Below are positions 18,963 to 28,010 of a DNA stretch of 64,000 nucleotides, in pieces. Below the pieces are notes generated by a model. It was not told the origin of the DNA. It was given only the letters and a program-made list of their open reading frames with translations, and made no database searches. Position 1 is the stretch's first letter, and each line of letters starts with the position of its first letter. The DNA comes from Thiogranum longum (GTDB lineage: Bacteria > Pseudomonadota > Gammaproteobacteria > DSM-19610). Both the position numbers and the translations under genes were made by a program. The stretch is taken from contig NZ_SMFX01000001.1 of NCBI RefSeq assembly GCF_004339085.1, forward strand, positions 1,005,227 through 1,069,226, in the 5' to 3' direction.

Positions 18963-20876
18963 ATGTTGCAAGCGTTTCGCGAACGGGTCATGGGCTGGTT
19001 GGGCTGGGTCATAATCGGACTCGTGATCATGACCTTTGCTCTCTTCGGGCTGGGGTCCTACCTGCAGGACAAGAGCCAGGTCTATGCGGCCAAGGTCAAC
19101 GATACAGAGATATCTCCCCGGGAGCTGCAGCAGGCCTACCAGCAACAGCGTGCACGCATGCAGGAAATGATGGGCGATGCCTATAACCCTGCGCTGATCG
19201 ATGACGCTCTGCTGCGCAAGCAGGCGCTGGATGGATTGATCAACCGTGAGCTGTTACTGCAGGCTGCGCGTGATAACGGGCTGACGATCAGTGATGCATT
19301 GCTGGCCGCACAGATACACGCCATACCGGCTTTCCAGGAAGATGGGGAATTTTCCGAAAAGCGCTACCGCGACCTTGTTACACGTCGTGGACAAACTGTT
19401 TCACAGGTTGAATATGCGACTCGCAACAGTCTGTTGACCGAACAGTTACTGAGTGGTGTGGGCGGGACGGTTTTTGTGACAGCGGGCGAGCTCGATCGCG
19501 CCTACCGGCTGCAAAACCAGAAACGTGATTTTGCCTACCTGATTGTATCTGCCAAGCCGTTTGAGTCCACAGTCAAGATCAACGAGGAACAGATCAAGAC
19601 ATATTACGAGAAGCACATCGACGATTTCATTGTGCCGGAACGGGTGAAACTCTCCTACCTGCGTTTGAACAGTGACGGGCTTGGAGATTCACTGGAAGTC
19701 AACGAAGCCGACCTGGAAGCTTATTACGAAGCGCGCAAGGTGTCGTTGAAGACCAAAGAGCAACGTCGTGCCAGCCATATTCTCATTTCAGTAGCAGCTG
19801 ATGCTGATGAGGAAACAGTAGCAAAAGCCAGGGCCGAAGCGGATGCTATACGCGCAAGGCTGGCCGCTGGTGCCGACTTCGCCGAACTGGCGAAGGAAAA
19901 TTCCGACGATCCAGGTTCAGCAAAGCAGGGTGGTGACCTGGGATTCTTCAACACTGGAGACATGGTGCCGGAGTTCGATAAAACGGTGTTCGCCATGGAG
20001 AAAGGTGACGTTTCCGAGCCAATCCGCACCCAGTTCGGTTTCCATATCATCAAGCTGACTGATGTGAAGGGCGGTGAAATCCCCCCACTCGCCGAAATTC
20101 GCGATGACCTCGTACGTGAAATGCAGCAGGAAAAGATTGATGAGATTTTCTACGAGCAGGTCGAGCAGCTGACTAACCTGAGTTATGAGAATCCTGACTC
20201 ACTTGACGCAGCTGCCGAAGCGCTCGGCCTGGAAGTCCAGTCGTCTGACTGGCTTGATGCGAAAGGTGGTCCCGGTATCGGTCAATACCCGAAAGTGGTC
20301 GCAGCGGCATTTTCCGATGATGTGCTGGAAGGCGGTAATAACAGTGAACCGGTAGAAGTCGGCCCTAACGATGTGATTGTGGTAAGGGTCGAGGAACGGC
20401 AGTCAGAGCACCAGGCGCCACTTGAAGATGTCCGCGATGAAGTCATCGCAGGGCTTAAACAGGAACTGGCGGCCGAGGCCGCGCGTTCCCGTGGCGAGAG
20501 CCTTATGACGCGCCTGGAAGAGGGTGGTGCAACCCTGGAAGAACTGAATAACCAGGACTACTATGCTTACAGAAAAGCGGAAGGAGTTACCCGTGCAACA
20601 GGCGGCTTCAACCCGGAAGTCATGCACAAGGCGTTCACCCTTGCGCGCCCGCAGGAGGGCAAGCCGGTGGATTACAGTTTTGCATTGTCCAACGGCGATT
20701 TTGCATTGATACGCCTGACTGCAGTGACTGATGGAGATCCTTCCGAACTCAAACCGGAGCAGCGAACGCAGATGGCGCGTGGTTACGAGAATATGTACCG
20801 TTCACTGGAACTTGATACCCTGATCCGTGATCTGCGTGCCCGGGCCGATATTGTGATTCCGCAGGATAGCGAGTAA
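18963..20876 (+). CDS. ppiD: Membrane-anchored periplasmic folding factor PpiD
   Basis: A 637-residue protein with an N-terminal signal anchor (about residues 13-35, WLGWVIIGLVIMTFALFGLG), a SurA-like N-domain and a parvulin (PpiC) domain at about residues 260-370. That domain contains RRASHILIS, AELAKENSDDPGSAKQGGDL and TQFGFHIIKL. PpiD sits near the Sec translocon and helps exported proteins leave it; E. coli PpiD has little isomerase activity of its own. The downstream-of-hupB position is the E. coli order. ATG 18963 begins MLQAFRERVMGWLGW, like the family. Confidence 0.95.
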   Translation: MLQAFRERVMGWLGWVIIGLVIMTFALFGLGSYLQDKSQVYAAKVNDTEISPRELQQAYQQQRARMQEMMGDAYNPALIDDALLRKQALDGLINRELLLQAARDNGLTISDALLAAQIHAIPAFQEDGEFSEKRYRDLVTRRGQTVSQVEYATRNSLLTEQLLSGVGGTVFVTAGELDRAYRLQNQKRDFAYLIVSAKPFESTVKINEEQIKTYYEKHIDDFIVPERVKLSYLRLNSDGLGDSLEVNEADLEAYYEARKVSLKTKEQRRASHILISVAADADEETVAKARAEADAIRARLAAGADFAELAKENSDDPGSAKQGGDLGFFNTGDMVPEFDKTVFAMEKGDVSEPIRTQFGFHIIKLTDVKGGEIPPLAEIRDDLVREMQQEKIDEIFYEQVEQLTNLSYENPDSLDAAAEALGLEVQSSDWLDAKGGPGIGQYPKVVAAAFSDDVLEGGNNSEPVEVGPNDVIVVRVEERQSEHQAPLEDVRDEVIAGLKQELAAEAARSRGESLMTRLEEGGATLEELNNQDYYAYRKAEGVTRATGGFNPEVMHKAFTLARPQEGKPVDYSFALSNGDFALIRLTAVTDGDPSELKPEQRTQMARGYENMYRSLELDTLIRDLRARADIVIPQDSE

Positions 20877-20887
20877 GCACGCGCCGC

Positions 20888-22171
20888 ATGTTGCGCCTCC
20901 AGCTCCACTGGCAAATACTGATTGCGCTGGTGCTGGCGGTGGTTGCCGGGCGTTTAAGCGGGGTAGATGGCGACCTTCTCGGCGTTACACTTTATCCCGT
21001 CTACGAGTTTATCGGTGCATTGTTCATGAATGCGCTGAAAATGATCATCGTTCCGTTGATCGTTTCAACCATTATCACCGGTGTATCGGGCCTGGGTAAT
21101 ACGCAGGGGCTTGGTCGGCTGAGTGGAAAAACCCTGCTGTTTTATTTAACAACAAGCCTGTTGGCGATCATGGTCGGACTGATGTTCGTCAACCTGATTA
21201 ACCCCGGCATTATTGACGGCACACCGGCACGCGAAGTGCTGGGTTTGAGTGAGGCGGCCGCAAATGAAGCCGCACAGAAAGTGCAGGGACGTTCTGCTTC
21301 AGACCTGACCGATGTCTTCCTCAGTATGGTGCCGCCAAACGTAGTGGCGGCTGCTGCCAACGGCCAGATGCTCGGGCTGATCTTTTTCAGTCTGTTGTTC
21401 GGCTACTTTCTTACACGGATCGATCGTGAAGCCGGTGATTTGCTGTCACGGTTCTGGTCCGGCGTGGCCGATGTCATGATGGCAATGACAGGCCTGATCA
21501 TGAAGTTTGCGCCGCTGGGCGTGTTTGGCCTGGTGGCGAAGACGGTCGCCGAAATCGGTCCTGACCAGCTCAATGCGCTGGCCTTTACCCTGGGCAGTTT
21601 TACCCTCAGTGTGCTGCTGGCACTGGCCTTCCATGTGCTTGTCACGCTCCCGTTGCTGTTATGGCTGGTGGGTCGGGTCAACCCGGTGAAGCAGTTCCAG
21701 GCCATGATGCCGGCCATGCTGACCGCTTTTTCGACGGCCTCGTCATCAGCCACCCTGCCATTGACCATAGAATGCGTGCGGGACAATGCAAAAGTGTCCA
21801 ACCGCACCGCGAGTTTTGTTTTGCCGCTCGGCGCTACCGTCAATATGGATGGTACCGCCCTGTATGAATGTGTTGCGGCAATGTTTATTGCACAGGCCTA
21901 CGGGTTGCAACTTGATCTTGTGACGCAATTTACCGTGGTGTTGGTGGCTTTGCTGACATCGATTGGCGTGGCAGGTATCCCTGCGGCCAGCCTGGTGGCG
22001 ATCACGATCATTCTTGCCACGATCGGGCTACCGGTGGAGGCCATTGGCCTGATTCTGGCGGTGGACCGTATCCTGGATATGTTCCGTACGTCGGTTAACG
22101 TGTTCAGTGATTCCTGCGGGGCGGTGATTATTGCCCGGACCGAGGGGGAGACGGGCGTTTTACAAGGTTGA
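20888..22171 (+). CDS. Dicarboxylate/amino acid:cation symporter (DAACS/SLC1 family)
   Basis: A 427-residue inner-membrane symporter of the GltP/DctA family with about eight transmembrane helices and two re-entrant loops. Family signatures are FMNALKMIIVPLIVSTI, TAFSTASSSATLPLTIEC (HP1 serine-rich tip), ATVNMDGTALYECVAAMFIAQ (TM7 NMDGT cation site), GIPAASLVAITIIL (HP2) and DRILDMFRTSVNVFSDSCGAVI. Substrates are probably glutamate/aspartate or C4-dicarboxylates with H+ or Na+; the sequence does not decide which. It begins 11 bp after ppiD and may be cotranscribed with it. Confidence 0.9.
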   Translation: MLRLQLHWQILIALVLAVVAGRLSGVDGDLLGVTLYPVYEFIGALFMNALKMIIVPLIVSTIITGVSGLGNTQGLGRLSGKTLLFYLTTSLLAIMVGLMFVNLINPGIIDGTPAREVLGLSEAAANEAAQKVQGRSASDLTDVFLSMVPPNVVAAAANGQMLGLIFFSLLFGYFLTRIDREAGDLLSRFWSGVADVMMAMTGLIMKFAPLGVFGLVAKTVAEIGPDQLNALAFTLGSFTLSVLLALAFHVLVTLPLLLWLVGRVNPVKQFQAMMPAMLTAFSTASSSATLPLTIECVRDNAKVSNRTASFVLPLGATVNMDGTALYECVAAMFIAQAYGLQLDLVTQFTVVLVALLTSIGVAGIPAASLVAITIILATIGLPVEAIGLILAVDRILDMFRTSVNVFSDSCGAVIIARTEGETGVLQG

Positions 22172-22179
22172 TGTTTTTC

Positions 22180-22381
22180 GTCGAAGGTGGGCGTGCGTTT
22201 TTTTCAGGCGGCGATTTGCCCGCTACGCGGGTTCCCTGCGCTTCTCGACATTTTGCGCGCTCGCTAAACTCACGATCCGCGCTGGCGTGCGAACCGCTCA
22301 GACAGAAGCTCGCTTGATCGCAAAATGTCTGCGATGCTCGGCTGCATCGATGCCTGAAAAAAACGCACGCCCACCCTCGAC
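22180..22381. repeat. Nested inverted-repeat element (202 bp)
   Basis: The outer arms 22180-22209 and 22352-22381 are 30 bp and complementary except for one base. They begin GTCGAAGGTGGGCGTGCG and contain a T7 tract. Inside them GACATTTTGCG (22247-22257) and CGCAAAATGTC (22319-22329) form a second perfect 11-bp pair. The interior has GC-rich short palindromes (GATGC/GCATC near 22333-22350). No transposase is present. It could be a MITE-like element or a structured RNA that also ends the symporter transcript (arm begins 9 bp after the stop). Confidence 0.7.
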
Positions 22382-22407
22382 TTGCTCCGTGCTGGTGCCA
22401 GCCAATT

Positions 22408-22488
22408 CGTCATTGCGAGCGCAGCGAAGCAATCTTTTTCAGCCTCGCACTGGTTCCAGAAGATGGCTTTGTGCTGCTCGCAATGACG
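22408..22488. repeat. Dispersed palindromic repeat, CGTCATTGCGAGC family, copy 1
   Basis: CGTCATTGCGAGC (22408-22420) and GCTCGCAATGACG (22476-22488) are perfect inverted arms. The left arm continues GCAGCGAAGCAATC; the right inner part has decayed. A better preserved copy lies at 58091-58175. Repeats of this kind are scattered in many proteobacterial genomes; they have no coding content. It abuts the nested inverted repeat and the fabI 3' end. Confidence 0.85.
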
Positions 22489-22516
22489 GGGTGACTAACA
22501 CCTCGACACCCTGACT

Positions 22517-23305
22517 TCAGTCATCCAGTGGAGGCATACCGGTGGTGTTGTAACCGGCATCAACGTAGGTGACTTCACCCGTGATACCGGACGCCAGGTC
22601 AGAACAGAGGAAAGCCGCTGCGTTGCCGACTTCGTCGATGGTGACATTCTTGCGCAAGGGTGAAGTGCGTTCCATCAGGTCGAGCATTTTCCGGAAATTA
22701 CTGATGCCTGCCGCTGCCAGGGTCTTGATCGGGCCGGCGGAGATGGCATTGACGCGGATGCCATCCGGGCCGAGGCTTTGTGCCATGTAGCGCACATTGG
22801 CTTCCAGGCTGGCCTTGGCGAGGCCCATGACGTTGTAGTTCGGCATGGCCTTCTCGGCGCCGTAGTAGCTCAGGGTCAGCAGGGCGCCGTCACGGCCTTC
22901 CATCATCCGGCAACCGGCCTTGGCCAGCGCAGAGAAGCTGTAGGAACTGATTTCGTGTGCAACGCGGAAGCCTTCGCGGCTGACGGACTCAAGGTAGTCA
23001 CCTTCCAGCTCGGCGCGCGGTGCGAAGGCGACCGAGTGAACAATGATATCCAGGTGGTCCCAGTAGTCGTCGAGGTGGTCGAAGACGGCGTCGATCTGCT
23101 CATCATCGGAGACGTCGCAGGGTACGATGATTTCCGTTCCGCATTCGCCGGCCATTTTTTCCACCCGGTCGCGCAGTTTCTCGTTCTGGTAGGTGAAGGC
23201 GAGCTCGGCGCCTTCGCGTTGCATGGCCTTGGCGATGCCCCAGGCAATCGACCGGTTGCTGGCGAGTCCAACGATGAGCGCACGTTTGCCGGTTAGAAAT
23301 CCCAT
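22517..23305 (-). CDS. fabI: Enoyl-[acyl-carrier-protein] reductase (NADH)
   Basis: The last step of each fatty-acid elongation cycle. A short-chain dehydrogenase fold of 262 residues: N-terminal [20 protein letters not shown] (nucleotide site of the FabI type, not GxxxGxG). The catalytic Tyr/Lys pair is in [19 protein letters not shown] (Tyr-x6-Lys). [13 protein letters not shown] follows. An upstream 107-bp gap separates it from the divergent transporter operon. It is the triclosan/isoniazid-type target class, in contrast to FabV or FabL. Confidence 0.97.
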   Translation of the reverse strand: MGFLTGKRALIVGLASNRSIAWGIAKAMQREGAELAFTYQNEKLRDRVEKMAGECGTEIIVPCDVSDDEQIDAVFDHLDDYWDHLDIIVHSVAFAPRAELEGDYLESVSREGFRVAHEISSYSFSALAKAGCRMMEGRDGALLTLSYYGAEKAMPNYNVMGLAKASLEANVRYMAQSLGPDGIRVNAISAGPIKTLAAAGISNFRKMLDLMERTSPLRKNVTIDEVGNAAAFLCSDLASGITGEVTYVDAGYNTTGMPPLDD

Positions 23306-23413
23306 GGCTGCTTCTGACCTCTGTCTGATAGTTTGATGGCGCTAAGGTACCGGAAAACCGTGGCGACGGGAAGTCCTGTGAAAGCCCGCCTGCGCACCCT
23401 ATAATGCGGGCTC

Positions 23414-25630
23414 ATGCATGCGCTACACACGCGGTTCGACAGGCTGGACGGATTTCTCAGGGGGCTGGGATGGTTCCTCGTCAGTATTGCCGTTACAGCC
23501 TGCGGTGATCAGCCGTGGAACAGCCCCTATCCGCCCGATCAGGCGGGCAAGAATATTCTCTATTCCTCGTTCAGCGCGCGGCCCAAACACCTGGACCCGG
23601 CACAGTCGTACAGCTCAAACGAAGTGGTGTTTACCGGCCAGATCTACGAACCGCCCCTGCAATATCATTTCCTGAAGCGACCTTACCAGCTGGAACCGCT
23701 GACTGTTTCGCAGATGCCTGAACCCTATTATCTGGATGAGCAGGGCAATCGTCTGTCCGACGATGCAGCGGATACCTCTATCGCCTACAGCGTCTACGAT
23801 ATCGAGATCAAGCCAGGTATCCGTTACCAGCCACATCCCGCCTTTGCGAAACATGCCAGTGGGGCCTTTGTTTATCACGATCTCGATATCACAGACAGTG
23901 ATGACTTCAGTGCGCTTGCGGATTTCCCCCTGACCGGCAGCCGCGAACTGGTGGCGGCCGATTATGTTTACGAGATCAAGCGGCTTGCACATCCACACCT
24001 GCATTCACCGATTTTCGGCTTAATGGCGGACTACATTGTCGGCCTTGAAGAATATGCCGTAACGTTGCAAAAGGCTGTTGATGAAGGTGAAAAATCAGCC
24101 AATGCAGCGTTAACACTGAAGCTGGATGATTACCCGCTGAAAGGCGCAACAGTACTCGACCGCTACCGTTATCGCATTACGGTGCGTGGCAAATACCCCC
24201 AGTTTCGTTATTGGCTGGCCATGCCGTTTTTTGCACCGGTACCCTGGGAGGCTGATGTGTTCTATAACCAGCCGGGTATGAAGGAACGCAACATCACACT
24301 GGACTGGTACCCGGTCGGCACCGGGCCTTACATGCTCACGGTAAATGATCCAAACCGACAGATGGTGATGGAACGCAACCCGAATTTTCGTGGTGAGGTT
24401 TACCCGGACAGTGGTGAGCCCGCTGATATGAAGGCGGGTTTTCTTGAGGATGCCGGTCGCAACGTCCCGTTTATAGACCAGGTTATTTACAGCCTGGAAA
24501 AAGAAGCTATCCCGACATGGAACAAGTTCCTGCAGGGCTATTACGATGCGTCCGGTGTGAGTTCGGACAGTTTCGACCAGGCCATTCAGGTGGGTGGCGG
24601 TGGTTCTATCTCACTGACACCGGAGCTCCAGGCCAAGGGTATCCACCTGAATACGGCCGTTTCAACCTCGATCTATTACACGGGTTTCAACATGGTTGAC
24701 CCGGTTGTGGGGGGTAACAGTGAGCGTGCACGCCTGCTGCGCCATGCCATTGCCATTGCCATGGACTACGAAGAATACATCTCTATCTTTGCCAACGGGC
24801 GTGGTATTCCCGCACAGAGTCCCTTGCCGCCGGGTATTTTCGGTTTTCGTGAAGGCAAGGAAGGCGTAAACCCCTGGGTATATGACTGGACACCGCAAGG
24901 CCCGAAGCGTAAATCCATCGAAGCAGCGCGACGCCTGCTCGCGGAAGCCGGTTACCCGGATGGCCGCGATGTGAAAACCGGCAAGCCGCTGGTGCTGTAC
25001 CTCGATGCCACCGGTGGCGGGCCGGATGACTCTGCACGCCAGAACTGGATCCGTAAACAGTTCAACAAGCTGGACATACAGCTACAGATTCGTAACACCG
25101 ACTACAATCGTTTTCAGGACAAGATGCTCAAGGGCACGGCACAGATTTTCCAGTGGGGCTGGAATGCCGATTACCCGGACCCGGAAAATTTCCTGTTCCT
25201 GCTCTATGGCAAAAATGCCAAGTTCAAAAAGAACGGTGAGAATGCGGCCAACTACAGTAATCCGGAATATGATCGCCTGTTCGACAAAATGAAAAACATG
25301 CCCAATGGCCCGGCGCGCCAGGCCATTATTGATCGCATGGTCGACATCCTGCGCCGCGACGCGCCGTGGGTATTTGGCTTCCATCCCAAGCAGTTTGTGC
25401 TGTACCACGACTGGTACTTCAACGCCAAGCCCAACCTGATGGCCAATAATACGCTTAAATACAAGCGTATCGACCCCGTAGTGCGCGAGCAAAAGCGGCG
25501 TGAGTGGAATAAGCCGATTGTCTGGCCGCTGGGCCTGATGGGTTTGTTACTGGTGTTGATGGTGATTCCGGCTGTGATCGGTTACAGGCGCCACGAAAAC
25601 CGGCGCATGCTGGCGGAGACAGACAGATGA
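23414..25630 (+). CDS. Peptide-type ABC transporter substrate-binding lipoprotein
   Basis: A 738-residue family 5 solute-binding protein (SBP_bac_5). The N-terminus has a lipobox ending VTAC (Cys30). The binding domain starts KHLDPAQSYSSNEVVFTGQIY and contains DWYPVGTGPYML, YYTGFNMVDPVVG and IFQWGWNADYPDPENF. Unusually, residues about 703-723 (WPLGLMGLLLVLMVIPAVIG) form a C-terminal membrane helix followed by a basic tail. So the protein seems tethered at both ends. It heads a four-gene operon with 4-bp overlaps. E. coli YejA is the nearest arrangement I know. A TATAAT at 23400-23405 lies very close to the start. Confidence 0.88.
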   Translation: MHALHTRFDRLDGFLRGLGWFLVSIAVTACGDQPWNSPYPPDQAGKNILYSSFSARPKHLDPAQSYSSNEVVFTGQIYEPPLQYHFLKRPYQLEPLTVSQMPEPYYLDEQGNRLSDDAADTSIAYSVYDIEIKPGIRYQPHPAFAKHASGAFVYHDLDITDSDDFSALADFPLTGSRELVAADYVYEIKRLAHPHLHSPIFGLMADYIVGLEEYAVTLQKAVDEGEKSANAALTLKLDDYPLKGATVLDRYRYRITVRGKYPQFRYWLAMPFFAPVPWEADVFYNQPGMKERNITLDWYPVGTGPYMLTVNDPNRQMVMERNPNFRGEVYPDSGEPADMKAGFLEDAGRNVPFIDQVIYSLEKEAIPTWNKFLQGYYDASGVSSDSFDQAIQVGGGGSISLTPELQAKGIHLNTAVSTSIYYTGFNMVDPVVGGNSERARLLRHAIAIAMDYEEYISIFANGRGIPAQSPLPPGIFGFREGKEGVNPWVYDWTPQGPKRKSIEAARRLLAEAGYPDGRDVKTGKPLVLYLDATGGGPDDSARQNWIRKQFNKLDIQLQIRNTDYNRFQDKMLKGTAQIFQWGWNADYPDPENFLFLLYGKNAKFKKNGENAANYSNPEYDRLFDKMKNMPNGPARQAIIDRMVDILRRDAPWVFGFHPKQFVLYHDWYFNAKPNLMANNTLKYKRIDPVVREQKRREWNKPIVWPLGLMGLLLVLMVIPAVIGYRRHENRRMLAETDR

Positions 25631-26604
25631 TCGCCTATATCATTCGTCGTCTGTTGTATGCCATCCCGATTCTCATCGGCGTTAACCTGATTACCTTTGT
25701 ATTGTTCTTTGTGGTCAACAGTCCCGACGATGTGGCGCGTATGCATCTCGGAATGAAACATGTCACAGCGGAAGCGGTGGAAAAATGGAAGGCCGAACAT
25801 GGCTATGATCAACCCCTGCTGTATAACAGGGATGCGCAGGGCGCTGAGAAGCTGACGGACACCATTTTCTTCGACAAGTCAGCCAGGTTGTTTGCCTTTG
25901 ATTTCGGTTCATCCGATGCAGGGCGTAACATCGGTGATGACATCAGCAAGCGCATGTGGCCAAGCCTTGCCATTGCTATCCCGACATTACTGCTGGGTCT
26001 GCTGGTACATATCAGCTTTGCCATGCTGCTGGCATTTTTCCGTGGTACCTACCTGGACCTGTCAGGCGTAGTGCTGACGGTTGTACTGATGTCGATTTCG
26101 GGCCTGTTTTACATCATTGCCGGCCAGTACCTGTTCAGCAAGGTTCTGCATCTTGTTCCAATCTCGGGTTACGAACCGGGCTGGCAGGCATGGCGCTTTG
26201 TGTTGTTGCCAGTGCTGATAGGCGTGTTTTCCGGCCTGGGCTCCAGTGGCCGCTGGTACCGGACTATCTTTCTGGAAGAGATCGGTCGCGACTACGTGCG
26301 CACTGCGCGGGCCAAGGGGTTACCGGAACTTAGACTGCTGTTCACTCATGTGCTGAAGAATGCCATGGTGCCGATTCTTACCGGCGTGGTCGTGATATTG
26401 CCCTTGTTGTTTATGGGCAGCCTTATCATGGAGTCTTTTTTCGGTATTCCGGGACTGGGCAGCTACACCATCGAGGCTATCCAGAAACAGGATTTTGCCA
26501 TCGTGCGTGCCATGGTGTTCCTGGGTTCGGTGCTGTACATCATCGGCCTGCTGCTCACCGACCTGTCCTACACGCTGGTTGACCCGAGGATACGCCTGTC
26601 ATGA
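25627..26604 (+). CDS. Peptide-type ABC transporter permease (DppB/YejB-like)
   Basis: A 325-residue inner-membrane permease of the BPD_transp_1 family. It starts IAYIIRRLLYAIPILIGVNLITF, the classic DppB/OppB first helix. The EAA loop that docks the ATPase is YVRTARAKGLPELRLLFTHVLKNA. The C-terminus ends LLTDLSYTLVDPRIRLS as usual. ATGA overlap with the upstream gene (25627-25630) and with the downstream gene (26601-26604) shows tight coupling. Substrate is unknown; short peptides are the usual cargo. Confidence 0.94.
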   Translation: MIAYIIRRLLYAIPILIGVNLITFVLFFVVNSPDDVARMHLGMKHVTAEAVEKWKAEHGYDQPLLYNRDAQGAEKLTDTIFFDKSARLFAFDFGSSDAGRNIGDDISKRMWPSLAIAIPTLLLGLLVHISFAMLLAFFRGTYLDLSGVVLTVVLMSISGLFYIIAGQYLFSKVLHLVPISGYEPGWQAWRFVLLPVLIGVFSGLGSSGRWYRTIFLEEIGRDYVRTARAKGLPELRLLFTHVLKNAMVPILTGVVVILPLLFMGSLIMESFFGIPGLGSYTIEAIQKQDFAIVRAMVFLGSVLYIIGLLLTDLSYTLVDPRIRLS

Positions 26605-28007
26605 TCAAGCCGGTAATCCTGTGGACCGACGCGCTGGTGTTCCTGCTGGTGGTGATAGTCGTTGCTTTCGCGCTTTATGCGCGACGCCATGAACACTTGC
26701 GGGCGCCGTGGCGGGAAGTCGTCAAGGGACGTATCGCCATTGCCTCCCTGGTGGTGCTGGCGTTCTACACGTTGACCGGTCTGCTCGATTCCATGCATTA
26801 CCGCAAGGCACTGCCCGTACAGAATGGCCAGGTCGAAATGCAATACGCCGGTGAAGTCGTCAGTGTTCTGGATGACCTGCTCGGTGGGGTCGGGACCCAG
26901 GTGGAGAAAACCTATTCCGCCCCGTTTGCGACAACACTATATACACGTGAAACTGTGGTCGATGAGAAGGGTGTATCACGGCGGATTTTCCCCCGCCTGA
27001 AATACGGGGGAGCGCACCTCGAAAATCCTGAACGGGATCGGGCGGCTGACATTGCCCGTCGATCCCTGAAATCTGCCGGACAGGCTGTCCTGGTGATGCT
27101 GGGGCTGACTGTAGTGCTGTCACTGTTGCTTGCCCGGCACTGGACGTGTTCCGCCAGGGAAGCCGTGCAACGTATCCTGCGCGGCAAGACAGAGGTTCCG
27201 TGGCGCACAGGACTGTTCACCCTGTTCCTGTTTGCCCTGCTTGCCGCGCTGATTGTAAACCTTGCCAGTGCCTGGCATGTCCTGGGTACCGACAAAGTGG
27301 GCAAGGATGTACTCTACCAGACCATCAAGAGCATCCGTACTGGCCTGGTCATCGGTACGCTTACCACACTGGTGATGCTGCCGTTTGCCGTGTTCCTCGG
27401 CATGATGGCCGGCTATTTCCGTGGCTGGGTCGATGACGTGATCCAGTATCTGTATACCACGCTGAACTCTATCCCCGGCGTGTTGCTGATTGCCGCCTCC
27501 GTGCTGATGATGCAGGTGTACATGGACACGCACCCGGAACTGTTTGAAACCATGGCCGAGCGTGCCGACCTGCGCCTGCTGTTCCTGTGTCTGATCCTGG
27601 GCATCACCAGCTGGACCGGGTTGTGCCGTTTGCTGCGAGGGGAAACACTCAAGCTGCGCGAACTCGATTATGTGCAGGCAGCGAATGCCTTTGGCGTACC
27701 GCGGTTGGTCATCATGGTCCGTCACCTGCTGCCGAACCTGATGCACCTGGTGCTCATTGCCGTGGTCATTGATTTCAGCGGCCTGGTGCTGGCCGAAGCG
27801 GTATTGTCCTACGTTGGTGTCGGTGTCGATCCGACCACCATGAGCTGGGGTAATATGATCAACCGTGCGCGGCTGGAAATGGCGCGTGAACCCATGGTGT
27901 GGTGGTCATTACTGGCCGCGTTCACGTTTATGTTTACCCTGGTGCTGGCAGCCAACCTGTTTTCCGACGCGGTGCGCGATGCCTTTGACCCAAGAATGCG
28001 GCGATAA
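26601..28007 (+). CDS. Peptide-type ABC transporter permease (DppC/YejE-like) with long N-terminal part
   Basis: A 468-residue permease, well above the ~300-340 residues usual for DppC or YejE. The permease domain begins near residue 225 (GTDKVGKDVLYQTIKSIRTGL) and has the EAA loop YVQAANAFGVPRLVIMVRHLLPNLMH. The extra N-terminal part has three or four helices and a ~85-residue soluble loop (about residues 65-150). It ends FSDAVRDAFDPRMRR as in the family. It overlaps the DppB-like gene by 4 bp and precedes the ATPase gene by 3 bp. Confidence 0.9.
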   Translation: MIKPVILWTDALVFLLVVIVVAFALYARRHEHLRAPWREVVKGRIAIASLVVLAFYTLTGLLDSMHYRKALPVQNGQVEMQYAGEVVSVLDDLLGGVGTQVEKTYSAPFATTLYTRETVVDEKGVSRRIFPRLKYGGAHLENPERDRAADIARRSLKSAGQAVLVMLGLTVVLSLLLARHWTCSAREAVQRILRGKTEVPWRTGLFTLFLFALLAALIVNLASAWHVLGTDKVGKDVLYQTIKSIRTGLVIGTLTTLVMLPFAVFLGMMAGYFRGWVDDVIQYLYTTLNSIPGVLLIAASVLMMQVYMDTHPELFETMAERADLRLLFLCLILGITSWTGLCRLLRGETLKLRELDYVQAANAFGVPRLVIMVRHLLPNLMHLVLIAVVIDFSGLVLAEAVLSYVGVGVDPTTMSWGNMINRARLEMAREPMVWWSLLAAFTFMFTLVLAANLFSDAVRDAFDPRMRR

Positions 28008-28010
28008 CCC

